This document shows, piece by piece, positions 1 to 8,314 of a DNA stretch of 64,000 nucleotides. The notes under the pieces were generated by a model. It worked only from the letters and a program-made list of their open reading frames with translations, was not told the DNA's origin and ran no database searches. The stretch is from Rhodospirillaceae bacterium (GTDB taxonomy: Bacteria > Pseudomonadota > Alphaproteobacteria > Bin65): contig JAPPLJ010000065.1 of NCBI GenBank assembly GCA_028819475.1, positions 88,774 to 152,773 of the forward strand. The letters run 5' to 3'. Numbering within the stretch: position 1 is the first letter of the stretch; every line of letters starts with the position of its first letter. The translations under genes were made by a program, and so were the position numbers.

Positions 1-138
1 TCCTCGCGAATCGCACATTTTCTGCTCGGCCACAAGGTCGAGCGATCCTCGGACCTTTCGTTCACCACCGCCAACCGAATTCTTGCCTCGTGTATCGCCG
101 CGACAACGGCTTTGGTGCGAGCCCTCGAGATCGTATAG
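1..138 (+). CDS. Possible 3' end of a gene cut by the window edge
   Basis: The first frame is open from base 1 to a TAG at 136-138 and encodes 45 residues ending in LVRALEIV. Third positions are mostly G or C but less so than in the neighbouring genes. I do not recognise the peptide, and a chance open stretch of this length is common in GC-rich DNA. It could be the tail of a gene whose body lies to the left. Confidence 0.25.
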   Translation, partial: SSRIAHFLLGHKVERSSDLSFTTANRILASCIAATTALVRALEIV

Positions 139-195
139 TGTGCCTTGCGCGCCGGCCTCCCGCGCCTCGCCACTGCAATCGTCCGGGTAAGCATC

Positions 196-1281
196 ATGAA
201 CATTGCCACACCTGCTCCCGACAGCGTCGACCCCGGCGCCTTTACCGCCGTTCCGGTAGTCGATATCGGCAGCCGGGCGGAAAGCGCCGCGGCGCGCCGG
301 GAACTGGCGGACCGGCTGGGCGGCATTTGCCACCATGTCGGTTTCGCCGTGGTCACCAACCACGGCATCGCGCCCGACGTCATCGACGCCGTGTTCGCGA
401 AGATTGCCCGCTTCTTCGCCCTGCCCGAGGCCGACAAGCGCTGCATCGACAAGCGCAATTCGCGCCATTTCCGCGGCTGGGAACCGGTCGGCAGCGAATA
501 CACCAACAACCGGCCGGACATGCGCGAGCAGATCGACCTGTGGACCGACCATCCGGCCCGGCCGATCGACACCACGCCCCGCTACCTGCGCCTGCTCGGG
601 CCGAACCAGTGGCCGCCGGAAGACGTGGCGCCCGGCTTCAGGCCGGCGCTCGAGCGCTGGTTCGCCGACATGTCGGACCTGGCCGACGACCTGCTGCGCC
701 TGCTCGCTCTCAGCCTGGAGCTGGAGGAGGGCCATTTCGACGCCCTGTTCGGCGCCGAGCGCATGTCGCTCACCAAGCTGATCGGCTATCCGGAGACGCC
801 GCCCGGCCAGTTCGGCGTCAACGCCCACCACGACGCCGGCTTCCTGACCCTGCTCGCGCCGGGCAAAACGCCGGGCCTGGAGATCGAGAACGCCAACGGC
901 GACTGGATTCCGGTGCCCATCGTACCGGGTTCCCTGGTCCTCAACCTGGGCGAGGTCCTGCAGAAGATGACCGGCAACTATTTCGTCGCCACGCCGCACC
1001 GGGTGGTCACCCGCGAACCGCGCCTGTCGGCCGGCTATTTCCACGGGCCGTCGCTCGACATGGCGCTCGATCCGCTGCCGCTGGCGCCGGAATTCGCCGA
1101 AGCCGTCGCCCGCAGCCCGCGCCACGCCGGGGCCGGCTTCATGGCGCAGCGCGACGAGACCGAGGCCGGAGTCGGCGACATGCAGAGCAGGCACCATCCC
1201 GGCACCTACGGCGAGCAGCTCTGGAACTATTTCGCGCGCAGCTATCCGGACAACGTCGCGCGCTACTATCCCGCGGACTGA
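196..1281 (+). CDS. Isopenicillin N synthase-like 2-oxoglutarate/Fe(II) dioxygenase
   Basis: The 361-residue product belongs to the IPNS/2OG-Fe(II) oxygenase superfamily, cytosolic enzymes that couple O2 and usually 2-oxoglutarate to oxidation of a small substrate. It has an N-terminal DIOX_N region (residues about 20-130) and a jelly-roll core. The iron ligands are H211 and D213 (HHDAG) and H268 (TPHRVV), and R276-x-S278 (RLS) is the 2OG-binding pair. ATG at 196 is preferred over an in-frame TTG at 145 because family homology begins near PVVDIG. It converges with the cupin gene on the other strand and overlaps it by 16 bases. The substrate is unknown; its place beside sulfonate genes hints at sulfonate or amino-acid oxidation but proves nothing. 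Confidence 0.85.
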   Translation: MNIATPAPDSVDPGAFTAVPVVDIGSRAESAAARRELADRLGGICHHVGFAVVTNHGIAPDVIDAVFAKIARFFALPEADKRCIDKRNSRHFRGWEPVGSEYTNNRPDMREQIDLWTDHPARPIDTTPRYLRLLGPNQWPPEDVAPGFRPALERWFADMSDLADDLLRLLALSLELEEGHFDALFGAERMSLTKLIGYPETPPGQFGVNAHHDAGFLTLLAPGKTPGLEIENANGDWIPVPIVPGSLVLNLGEVLQKMTGNYFVATPHRVVTREPRLSAGYFHGPSLDMALDPLPLAPEFAEAVARSPRHAGAGFMAQRDETEAGVGDMQSRHHPGTYGEQLWNYFARSYPDNVARYYPAD

Positions 1282-1796
1282 AGCGCCTCTTCCGCGGCCA
1301 CGATGTGGGATCGCGGGATGAAATCCTGGTTAGCGCCCTCGATGCGGATCAGCCGCGTCGGCCGTGTCCGCCTCGGGGAATGGACGGCGCCGACGCCGTA
1401 GAAATGGGCGTCGCCGGGCGTGAGCGTATAGGTCCGGTCCGGCACGACGCGGATGGGCCTGCCATCGCCGCCGCGGTCGACGATGCGCCAGTCGGTCATT
1501 TCGGTCGTGCCCTCGGCCTGGCCGTAGATCGCCCAGGTCGTGCCGTGATCGTGGGGCTTGCCGACCGACGACCCGGCGTTGACATGGCCGCAGATGCAGA
1601 AGCTGAGCTCCGGATCCTCGTACAGAATCTCGCGCACCGGCTCGCCGTCCTTGCGGTCGGGCAGCATAGCGGCCGTGAACGCGCGGTCTTTCAGGGCTTC
1701 GCCGAGAATGCCGCACAAGGCCGCCGCCCCGTCCGGGACCGGCGAGGCCTTCATAGCGTCGCGCAATCGCTGCGCCAGGGTTTCCAGGTCCATCAT
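1266..1796 (-). CDS. Cysteine dioxygenase-like thiol dioxygenase (cupin)
   Basis: The 176-residue cupin resembles cysteine and 3-mercaptopropionate dioxygenases, non-haem iron enzymes that oxidise a thiol to a sulfinate. The iron-binding 3-His set is visible at H82 and H84 (KPHDHG) and H139 (GAVHS), almost the numbering of mammalian cysteine dioxygenase (86, 88, 140). Its ATG overlaps the TGA of pta (ATGA, 1793-1796), so it is probably co-translated with pta. A second ATG follows at 1793. In this sulfonate setting it could make cysteine sulfinate, a source of hypotaurine or taurine, or detoxify a thiol. The exact substrate cannot be read from the sequence. Confidence 0.75.
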   Translation of the reverse strand: MMDLETLAQRLRDAMKASPVPDGAAALCGILGEALKDRAFTAAMLPDRKDGEPVREILYEDPELSFCICGHVNAGSSVGKPHDHGTTWAIYGQAEGTTEMTDWRIVDRGGDGRPIRVVPDRTYTLTPGDAHFYGVGAVHSPRRTRPTRLIRIEGANQDFIPRSHIVAAEEALQSAG

Positions 1797-2749
1797 GTCG
1801 TCTCGTCCGCCGCTTGCGCCGCTGTCACGGCAATCATGTGATAGACATCGTCTTCTGTACAGCCCCGCGACAGGTCGTTGGCCGGCCGGGCGAGGCCTTG
1901 CAGGGTCGGGCCGAGAGCGACCGCGCCGCCCAGCCGCTGGGCGATCTTGTAGCCGATATTGCCGGCGTTGAGGTCCGGGAAGATCAGCACGTTGGCCCGG
2001 CCGGCGACCGGCGATCCCGGCGCCTTGGACGCCGCGACATCGGGCACCAGCGCGGTGTCCACCTGCAATTCGCCGTCGATGTCGAGCCCCGGTTCCTGCT
2101 CCCGGACCAGCGCTGTCGCTTTCTGGACGGCGGCGACCTTGCCGTGCCGGGCGCTGCCCTTGGTGGAAAAGGAGAGCATGGCAACCCGCGGCGTGCCGCC
2201 GACCAGTTGCCGGTAGCTTTGCGCCGACGCCCGGGCGATGGCGGCGAGTTCCTCCTCGTCCGGCGCGACGACGAGGCCGCAGTCGGCGAAGATCAGCGCC
2301 CGGTCCGGCCAGACCATCAGGAAGAAGCTGGAGACCAGGGCGTAATCCGGGTGCTTGCCGATGACCTGAAGCGCCGTGCGGACGGTATCGGACGAGGTCG
2401 CCACCGCGCCGCCGAGCGTGCCGCCGGCCAGCCCGTCCCGGACCATCAGGGCGGCGAAGGTGAGCGGATGGCGCACCGCCGCGCGCGCCGCATCCCGGTC
2501 GACGCCGCGATGCTTGCGCAGGGTCCAGTAGGTTTCGGCCAGCCGCTCCGCGTCCGGCGACACCGCCGGATCGACGATTTCAACCCCCTCTCCGGCCCCG
2601 CCGCCGTCGCGCAGCAGCGTGATCCGCGCCAGTCCGTCGGCCGCCGCCCGCGCCGCGCCTCCGGCGATCCGCGGGTCGCCGCCCTCGGGCAGTACGATAT
2701 GCGGCCGCAGCGCCCGGGCGCGGTCGGCAAGGGTTTCGAGAACGGACAC
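1793..2749 (-). CDS. pta: Phosphate acetyltransferase (phosphotransacetylase)
   Basis: The 318-residue product is of the short PTA_PTB type and interconverts acetyl phosphate + CoA with acetyl-CoA + phosphate. It opens with [11 protein letters not shown] and carries the family's late SFSTKGSA and [18 protein letters not shown] stretches, the signature of Pta proteins without the long N-terminal P-loop domain. This form typically accompanies xsc, where it recovers the acetyl phosphate released by sulfoacetaldehyde acetyltransferase. The start is GTG at 2749 with only a weak ribosome site. It diverges from the DUF1326 gene and is followed, with a 4-base overlap, by the thiol dioxygenase. It is not in the xsc operon itself; the DUF1326/DUF2182 pair lies between. 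Confidence 0.9.
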   Translation of the reverse strand: MSVLETLADRARALRPHIVLPEGGDPRIAGGAARAAADGLARITLLRDGGGAGEGVEIVDPAVSPDAERLAETYWTLRKHRGVDRDAARAAVRHPLTFAALMVRDGLAGGTLGGAVATSSDTVRTALQVIGKHPDYALVSSFFLMVWPDRALIFADCGLVVAPDEEELAAIARASAQSYRQLVGGTPRVAMLSFSTKGSARHGKVAAVQKATALVREQEPGLDIDGELQVDTALVPDVAASKAPGSPVAGRANVLIFPDLNAGNIGYKIAQRLGGAVALGPTLQGLARPANDLSRGCTEDDVYHMIAVTAAQAADETT

Positions 2750-2832
2750 GATATCGCCGCAAAGCCTGTTGTGCAGTCCGGCCGCTATTCAATACTATCC
2801 GCATTGAGATTGCGACGGCTTCGGAGGCTCTC

Positions 2833-3480
2833 ATGGCGGATACGCCGAACTGGCACATCGTCGGCGACTGGTTCGACAATTGCAGTTGCGCCGTCGCCTG
2901 CCCCTGCACCTTCGCGCAGCCGCCGGACAACGGCTTTTGCGACGGGGTCCTCTTCTGGCACGTCAAGCACGGGCATTACGGCGACACCGTGCTCGACGAC
3001 CTCGCCTTCGTGCGGGTCGGCCGCTGGGAAGGCGACCTGTGGGCCGGCAAGGTCAGCGGCAAGGCTGGCGTTTTCGTCGACGACCGCGCCGACGACGCCC
3101 AGGCCGAGGCCCTGACGGCCATCATCGGCGGCCGCGCGGGCGGTTTCATGGGCAAGGTGAACGCCTTGTTCACCGGGGGCCGCAAGGTGATCGGCGTCGA
3201 ACGCGCGAAAATCTCCTTCGAGATTACGCCGAACCAGTCGCGCTGGGGCGTCGAGGTCGCCGGCAAGGTCAAGGCGTGGGCGGAGGCGCTGACCGGACCG
3301 ACCAGCAATCCGGGCGAATACCCGCGGCTGGCCAACGCGCCGGGATCGGAGACCGGGCCCGGCCCGCAGCTGGTCACCTGGGGGAAGTCGACCGTGTGCA
3401 ATGTCGATGCCTTCGGCTTCAAGTTCTCCTGGGACGTCAACTCCTCCAAGCACATCCCGTTCGACTGGACCGGCCCGTAG
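2833..3480 (+). CDS. DUF1326 domain protein
   Basis: The 215-residue product begins WHIVGDWFDNCSC and then AVACPCTF, the cysteine-rich opening of the DUF1326 family, whose function is not established. The N-terminal cysteines (NCSC, CPC) suggest metal or thiol chemistry. A GGAGG site lies a few bases before the ATG. It ends 3 bases before the convergent DUF2182 gene. The two families are often neighbours, so a joint role is likely. The pair sits between pta and xsc, which may be chance. Confidence 0.85.
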   Translation: MADTPNWHIVGDWFDNCSCAVACPCTFAQPPDNGFCDGVLFWHVKHGHYGDTVLDDLAFVRVGRWEGDLWAGKVSGKAGVFVDDRADDAQAEALTAIIGGRAGGFMGKVNALFTGGRKVIGVERAKISFEITPNQSRWGVEVAGKVKAWAEALTGPTSNPGEYPRLANAPGSETGPGPQLVTWGKSTVCNVDAFGFKFSWDVNSSKHIPFDWTGP

Positions 3481-3483
3481 CGG

Positions 3484-4242
3484 TCAAAGCAACATTGCGA
3501 CGCCGGCGGCCAGCAGGGCCGCGCTGTAGACCCAGGTCAGCCACGCCGGCAGCTGCGGCCATTTCTCGAGCGCCACGGCGACGGTGAGGACGGCGATCCA
3601 GACCGGGTTCATGACGCCGGCAACGAACAGCAGGAGCATGAGCGCCCAGCAGCATCCGGCGCAGTAGAGGCCGTGCCTGAGGCCCATCGCGAAGGCGCCG
3701 CCCGTGCCGTCGCGCCATTCCGCCAGCAGGAAGCCCTGCGGCGTCCGGCAGTATTTCAGGCAGGCCTGCTTCAGCGGCGTCAGCTGGTAGAGGCCGGCGA
3801 GGATCAGCAGGCCGGCGGTCAGCCCATCGGAACGGCTGACGATCATCGGCATCAGCATGCCGCCGGCCTGCAAAGCCCACTGCGCGCCGGCGGCGAGCGC
3901 GGAAAATCCGATCCACACGAGCAGGTAGGCGCCGGCGAAGGCGAGCGAGCGCGGCGTCGCCCGCCCCGCCGGCGCGTTGCGGCGTTCCAGGGCGTCGAAC
4001 GTCAGGATCATCGGCGCGGCCGAGGGCAGCATCATCGCCACCATCATGCCGCCCCACATGACGAAAACGGCAACCGCCGTCGCCGGGGACCAGGCCGTGT
4101 CGAGCGGCATCGCCAGCCGGACGGCCGGATGGGACATGTCGACCGTCATCCAGATGACGAACGCCCAGCCCGCCACGAAGACGAGCCCCAGCGCCGTCAG
4201 GATTTCAGCGTGGCGAAGAAGCCGGCGGGCGAGCGCGTGCAT
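3484..4242 (-). CDS. DUF2182 integral membrane protein
   Basis: The 252-residue product is an inner-membrane protein with about six or seven hydrophobic segments. It shows DUF2182 family marks: MWGGMMVAMMLPS near residue 62, then LKQACLKYCRTPQG and GLYCAGCCWALM in the second half. The methionine/cysteine-rich segments have led the family to be described as predicted metal-binding membrane proteins; no biochemical role is established that I know of. It converges with the DUF1326 gene, its usual partner. A 202-base gap holding a 29-base palindrome separates it from xsc. Confidence 0.85.
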   Translation of the reverse strand: MHALARRLLRHAEILTALGLVFVAGWAFVIWMTVDMSHPAVRLAMPLDTAWSPATAVAVFVMWGGMMVAMMLPSAAPMILTFDALERRNAPAGRATPRSLAFAGAYLLVWIGFSALAAGAQWALQAGGMLMPMIVSRSDGLTAGLLILAGLYQLTPLKQACLKYCRTPQGFLLAEWRDGTGGAFAMGLRHGLYCAGCCWALMLLLFVAGVMNPVWIAVLTVAVALEKWPQLPAWLTWVYSAALLAAGVAMLL

Positions 4243-4343
4243 GGCCGATCGTTCCCGGATGGGTGAGCACCAGGCGAATCTAGCACCGACGCTCGCGGTA
4301 CGCAGATTTTGACTGGCAGAACGGAGCAGCGCCGTCCGGCATC

Positions 4344-4372
4344 GTAGGGGAGGGTTTGAAACCCTCCCCTAC
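4344..4372. repeat. 29-base perfect palindrome, copy 1
   Basis: Fourteen bases (GTAGGGGAGGGTTT) are followed by a single G and their exact reverse complement. The same 29 bases recur at 24429-24457. It lies just after the xsc stop, where a hairpin could end transcription, but no T-run follows on the minus strand, so it fits an intergenic palindromic repeat better than a classic intrinsic terminator. Confidence 0.8.
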
Positions 4373-4444
4373 ACCTTGGGTCCGCAATCGCCCTTGAAAA
4401 TACCGCTGTGTCGCCCCGGCCGTTTGCGTCCGGCCGCCGTTCCG

Positions 4445-6223
4445 CTACGCCGCCTGTTGCGGGCGCATGTCGGCGGGGTCGATGCCGGCGACCTCGACCG
4501 GCCTTTTCATGGCGTCGCGGCGGAACGGTTCGCCCAGCTCCTGGTTGAGCAGCACCTCGATGAAGGTGGTCACGCCCTCCTTCATCTGGGCGTCCACCGC
4601 CTTCTGCAACTCCGCCGTCAACCCGTCCATGGTCGCAACCTGCACGCCCTTGAGGCCGCAGGCTTCGGCGATCCGCGCATAGTGCACGTCGAGGTCCAGT
4701 TCGGTGCCGACGAAATTGTCGTCGAACCACAGGGTGGTGTTGCGCTTCTCGGCGCCCCACTGGTAGTTGCGGAAGATCACCATCGTGATCGCCGGCCATT
4801 CCTTCCGGCCGCAGGCGGTCATCTCGTTCATCGAGATGCCGAAGGCGCCGTCGCCGGCGAAGCCGATGACCGGCGTGTCCGGGCAGCCGATCTTGGCCCC
4901 GACGATCGCCGGGAAGCCGTAGCCGCATGGGCCGAACAGGCCGGGCGCGAGATATTTCCGGCCCTGCTCGAAGGTCGGGTAGGCGTTGCCGATGGCGCAG
5001 TTGTTGCCGATGTCCGACGAGATGATCGCGTCGGCCGGCAGCGCCGACTGGATGGCGCGCCAGGCCATGCGCGGGCTCATCCGCTCCGGCTCGCGGGCGC
5101 GGGCGCGCTCGTTCCAGGTCGTGCCGGGATCGTCGTCTTCGTGGTCCATGCCGCTCAGCGCCTGGAGCCAGGCCGAGCGGGTGTGGTGGATTGTCGAGAG
5201 CCGCTCCTCGCGGTCGGTGTCGCCGGCGTCGGACGCAAGATTCTCCAGGAGCTGTTCGGCGACCAGCTTCGCGTCGCCGGCGATGCCGACCGCCACCGGT
5301 TTGGTCAGGCCGATGCGGTCCGGGTTGATATCGACCTGGATGAGCTTCGCCGCCTTCGGCCAGTAGTCGACGCCGTAGCCCGGCAGGGTCGAGAAGGGGT
5401 TGAGGCGGGTGCCGAGCGCGAGCACGACATCGGCTTTGGAAATCAGCTCCATCGCCGCGCGCGAACCGTTGTAGCCGAGCGGCCCGACGGAGAGCGGGTG
5501 GCTGCCGGGGAAGGCATCGTTATGCTGGTAGTTGCAGCAGACCGGCGCGCCCAGCCGTTCGGCCAGCCGGCGCGAGGCGTCGATAGCGCCGCTCAGCACC
5601 ACGCCGGCGCCGTTCAGGATGACCGGGAAGTTCGCCTCCGAGAGCAGCGCGGCAGCGGTCTCGATGGCGGCCCGGCCGCCGGGCGAGCGCTCCAGCCCCA
5701 CGATCTGGGGCAGTTCGATATCGATCACCTGGGTCCAGTAATCGCGCGGCACGTTGATCTGCGCCGGCGCGCTGCCGCGCCACGCCTTCTCGATCACCCG
5801 GTTCAGCACCTCGGCGATGCGCACCGGATCGCGCACCTCCTCCTGGTAGCAGACCATGTCCTCGAACACGGCCATCTGCTCGATTTCCTGGAAACCGCCC
5901 TGGCCGATCGTCCGGTTCGCCGCCTGGGGCGTCACCAGCAGCATCGGCGTGTGGTTCCAGTAGGCCGTCTTGATCGGGGTCACAAAATTGGTGATGCCGG
6001 GGCCGTTCTGGGCGACCGCCATGCTCATCTTGCCGGTCGCGCGGGAATAACCGTCGGCCATCATCCCGGCATTGCATTCGTGGGCGCAGTCCCAGAAGGC
6101 GATGCCGGCCTTCGGGAACAGGTCCGAGATCGGCATCATGGCCGAGCCGATAATGCCGAAAGCATGCTCGATGCCGTGCATCTGCAGCACCTTCACAAAG
6201 GCTTCTTCGGTCGTCATCTTCAT
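4445..6223 (-). CDS. xsc: Sulfoacetaldehyde acetyltransferase
   Basis: The 592-residue thiamine-diphosphate enzyme desulfonates sulfoacetaldehyde, consuming phosphate and releasing acetyl phosphate and sulfite. It has the three-domain ThDP fold of acetolactate synthase: the N-terminal pyrimidine-binding domain with E49 (AHECNAG), the central domain, and the C-terminal diphosphate-binding motif GFAGDGAFGISMNEM. Features I associate with Xsc rather than acetolactate synthase include MADGYSRATGKM, AYWNHTPML and NYQWGAEKRNTTLWFDDNF. Length is that of known Xsc proteins. A GAGGA site lies about 10 bases before the ATG. It follows the CoA-ligase alpha gene by 28 bases and ends the leftward operon. 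Its sulfite is probably exported by the YeiH-type carrier and its acetyl phosphate used by Pta. Confidence 0.95.
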   Translation of the reverse strand: MKMTTEEAFVKVLQMHGIEHAFGIIGSAMMPISDLFPKAGIAFWDCAHECNAGMMADGYSRATGKMSMAVAQNGPGITNFVTPIKTAYWNHTPMLLVTPQAANRTIGQGGFQEIEQMAVFEDMVCYQEEVRDPVRIAEVLNRVIEKAWRGSAPAQINVPRDYWTQVIDIELPQIVGLERSPGGRAAIETAAALLSEANFPVILNGAGVVLSGAIDASRRLAERLGAPVCCNYQHNDAFPGSHPLSVGPLGYNGSRAAMELISKADVVLALGTRLNPFSTLPGYGVDYWPKAAKLIQVDINPDRIGLTKPVAVGIAGDAKLVAEQLLENLASDAGDTDREERLSTIHHTRSAWLQALSGMDHEDDDPGTTWNERARAREPERMSPRMAWRAIQSALPADAIISSDIGNNCAIGNAYPTFEQGRKYLAPGLFGPCGYGFPAIVGAKIGCPDTPVIGFAGDGAFGISMNEMTACGRKEWPAITMVIFRNYQWGAEKRNTTLWFDDNFVGTELDLDVHYARIAEACGLKGVQVATMDGLTAELQKAVDAQMKEGVTTFIEVLLNQELGEPFRRDAMKRPVEVAGIDPADMRPQQAA

Positions 6224-6251
6224 CGGTCTGTCCTCGCAGAGTGCACTTGCG

Positions 6252-7130
6252 TCAGGCCGCCGCCCTCAGGCGCGCCGACAGCAGTTTCGGAATGTCGCTC
6301 GGCACGTCGGCGACGGCGACGCCCGCCGCTTCCAGCGCCTTTCGCTTCGATTGGTAATCGCCTTTGCCGCCGGAAACAATGGCGCCGGCATGGCCCATCT
6401 TCCTGCCCGGCGGCGCGGCCCGGCCGGCCACGAAGGCGACGGCGGGCTTGGCCATCCCGGCGGCGTAGTCCGCGGCGTCTTCCTCGGCACTGCCGCCGAT
6501 TTCGCCGCAGATCACGACCGCTTCGGTCTTCGGATCAGCGTCGAGGATTTCGAGCGCCTCGCGCGTCGTCGTACCGATTATGGGATCGCCGCCGACGCCG
6601 TAGACCGCCGATTGGCCGAAGCCGTTCTGGGTCAGCACCAGGCTGAGCAGGGTGCCCAGGCTGCCGGAGCGCGAGATCACGCCGACGCCGCCGGGCCGGA
6701 ACACCCGCGGGTTGAAGGCCGGCAGGATGCCCGCGAAAGTCTCGCCGGGCGTCACCAGGCCGGCGGTGTTCGGCCCGACGATCCTCGTGCCGTTCGCCCG
6801 GCCCGCAGCCATCATCTCCATTACGTCGTGGGCCGGGATGTGTTCGGTCAGGCAGACCAGCAGCCTGGCGCCGGCCTCGCAGGCGTCGAAGGCCGCGTCT
6901 TTCGCCATCGCCGGCGGAATGAACATCAGCGCCACGTCGAACGGCGCTTCGCGGGCGGCTTCCGCGGCCGAGGCGTAGACCGGCAGGCCGAGATGGACCG
7001 TTCCGGCCTTGCGCGGGTTGACGCCGCCGACCACGGCCGCACCGTAGCCGATCATCGCCCGGGTCCAGAAGGTGCCCTGCTTGCCGGTCACGCCCTGGAC
7101 GAGGATGCGGTGGCCCTTGCGCAGGATCAT
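6252..7130 (-). CDS. ADP-forming acyl-CoA ligase, alpha subunit (probable sulfoacetate-CoA ligase)
   Basis: The 292-residue product is a succinyl-CoA synthetase alpha-type protein (SucD family): an N-terminal CoA-binding Rossmann domain ([12 protein letters not shown], residues 8-19) and a ligase domain carrying the phosphohistidine H247 in GHAGAI, equivalent to H246 of E. coli SucD. Its ATG overlaps the beta-subunit stop by 4 bases. The pair lies between sauS and xsc, away from TCA-cycle genes. I infer that it activates sulfoacetate to sulfoacetyl-CoA using ATP, replacing the AMP-forming SauT of Cupriavidus. An ADP-forming sulfoacetate ligase (SqwKL) is, to my knowledge, described from sulfoglycolysis. 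Other acids such as malate or sulfolactate are possible substrates. Confidence 0.85.
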   Translation of the reverse strand: MILRKGHRILVQGVTGKQGTFWTRAMIGYGAAVVGGVNPRKAGTVHLGLPVYASAAEAAREAPFDVALMFIPPAMAKDAAFDACEAGARLLVCLTEHIPAHDVMEMMAAGRANGTRIVGPNTAGLVTPGETFAGILPAFNPRVFRPGGVGVISRSGSLGTLLSLVLTQNGFGQSAVYGVGGDPIIGTTTREALEILDADPKTEAVVICGEIGGSAEEDAADYAAGMAKPAVAFVAGRAAPPGRKMGHAGAIVSGGKGDYQSKRKALEAAGVAVADVPSDIPKLLSARLRAAA

Positions 7131-8293
7131 GGCGCCGCCTCCCGCGCCGCGCCGCCACCGGCCGCGCCGACCGCCGCCCGGACCGCCGCCCGCACCGCAT
7201 CGTCCATCAGGTCGTAGGGACGGTGGCCCAGTTCGCTTTCGACCAGCGCGATCGCCTCGTCTTCGCCGGTGCCGTGGATGGTGAAGAAGACCGGGATACC
7301 GGGATCGAGCTTCTGCCACGCCCGGACCACGCCCTCCGCCATCACGTCGGTGCGGGCGAATGCGCCGCAGAAATTGACCAGCAGGGCGCGGATGTTGGGG
7401 TTCCCGAGCAGGATGGTGAGCGCCGTTTCGGCCTTCGTATAGGCCTCGCCGCCGATCTCGAGGAAATTCGCCGGCCGGCCGCCGAAGTGGGTGATCGCGT
7501 CCATGGTCGCCATGGTGAGCCCGGCGCCGTTGGCCAGCACGCCGATGCTGCCGTCCAGTTCGATATATTTCAGGCCGGCCTCGTGGGCTTCCGCCTCCAG
7601 TGCAGTCATGGGGTCTGGCGATCCGGTTTGAGCGGCCACCGCCTGCCGGCCGGCCGAGGCATCGTCCAGCGTAAACTTGCAGTCCAGGCAGACGATCCGC
7701 CCGTCCCCGGTGAGCGCCAGCGGGTTGATCTCCAGAAGCTCGGCATCGAGCGCCCGGTAGCTGGCGTAAAGGCCCGCCAGCAAGTCCGCGACTGCACCGG
7801 CTTGCCCGTTCAGGTCGAGGCCGGCGAGCGCAGCGGCGGCCCGCCCCGCGCTCAGGCCCGCGGCGATATCGACCTCGACCCGGCGCATCGCATCGGGATC
7901 CGCAGCGGCCATTTCCTCGACCTCCATGCCGCCCGTCGCCGAGAACAGCACGACCGGCCCCCGGCTTGCCGGGTCGCTCAGCACCGCGGCGTAGAGTTCG
8001 GCGGCGAGCGGCACCTGCTCCTCGACAAGGAGGCGCTCGATCCGGTGGCCGCCGATGGTCATGCCGAGAATGTCCGCCGCCGCCGCGCGGGCCTCGTCCG
8101 GTGACGCCGCGAGCCGGATGCCGCCGGCCTTGCCGCGCTTGCCGGTCGGCGCCTGGGCCTTGACGACGCACGGCCCGCCGAGCGCGCGCGCCGCGTCGGC
8201 CGCCGCTTCCGGGCTCCCCGCCACGAAGCCGTCCGGCACCGGCAGGCCGCGGCCCTTCAACAGCGCCTTGGAGGCATGTTCCTCGAAATTCAT
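7127..8293 (-). CDS. ADP-forming acyl-CoA ligase, beta subunit (probable sulfoacetate-CoA ligase)
   Basis: The 388-residue product is of the SucC type: an ATP-grasp domain over roughly residues 1-240, starting MNFEEHASKALL as in SucC, with VVKAQ and the LLEINPLALT metal/nucleotide stretch, then a C-terminal ligase domain (FLEIGGEA). It binds nucleotide and phosphorylates the alpha-subunit histidine. It starts 21 bases after sauS and ends in a 4-base overlap with the alpha gene, so the two are translated together. The C-terminus is an alanine/arginine-rich tail. Substrate choice rests on context only: the adjacent acylating aldehyde dehydrogenase needs an acyl-CoA with a C2 sulfonate. Confidence 0.85.
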   Translation of the reverse strand: MNFEEHASKALLKGRGLPVPDGFVAGSPEAAADAARALGGPCVVKAQAPTGKRGKAGGIRLAASPDEARAAAADILGMTIGGHRIERLLVEEQVPLAAELYAAVLSDPASRGPVVLFSATGGMEVEEMAAADPDAMRRVEVDIAAGLSAGRAAAALAGLDLNGQAGAVADLLAGLYASYRALDAELLEINPLALTGDGRIVCLDCKFTLDDASAGRQAVAAQTGSPDPMTALEAEAHEAGLKYIELDGSIGVLANGAGLTMATMDAITHFGGRPANFLEIGGEAYTKAETALTILLGNPNIRALLVNFCGAFARTDVMAEGVVRAWQKLDPGIPVFFTIHGTGEDEAIALVESELGHRPYDLMDDAVRAAVRAAVGAAGGGAAREAAP

Positions 8294-8314
8294 GCTTCTT
8301 CGCCGCGGGCGTGC

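Noticed and set aside
90..1841. A 583-codon plus-strand frame covering the dioxygenase and cupin genes
   Set aside because: It is an arginine/proline-rich shadow; the genes in the other frames have intact catalytic motifs.
4445..6223. Acetolactate synthase as the identity of the thiamine enzyme
   Set aside because: The C-terminal half has the Xsc-type NYQWGAEKRN region and the neighbours are sauS and a TTT importer; no small regulatory subunit gene is near.
4376..6646. Long plus-strand frames opposite xsc, the ligase and sauS
   Set aside because: They are antisense shadows caused by high G/C at third positions; their composition is arginine/histidine/alanine-rich without any family motif.
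6252..8171. A single open frame of 639 codons running through both ligase genes
   Set aside because: Only its last 292 codons (from ATG 7130) resemble a protein family; the first part is an arginine/glycine-rich out-of-frame reading of the beta-subunit gene, which has clear SucC sequence in its own frame.
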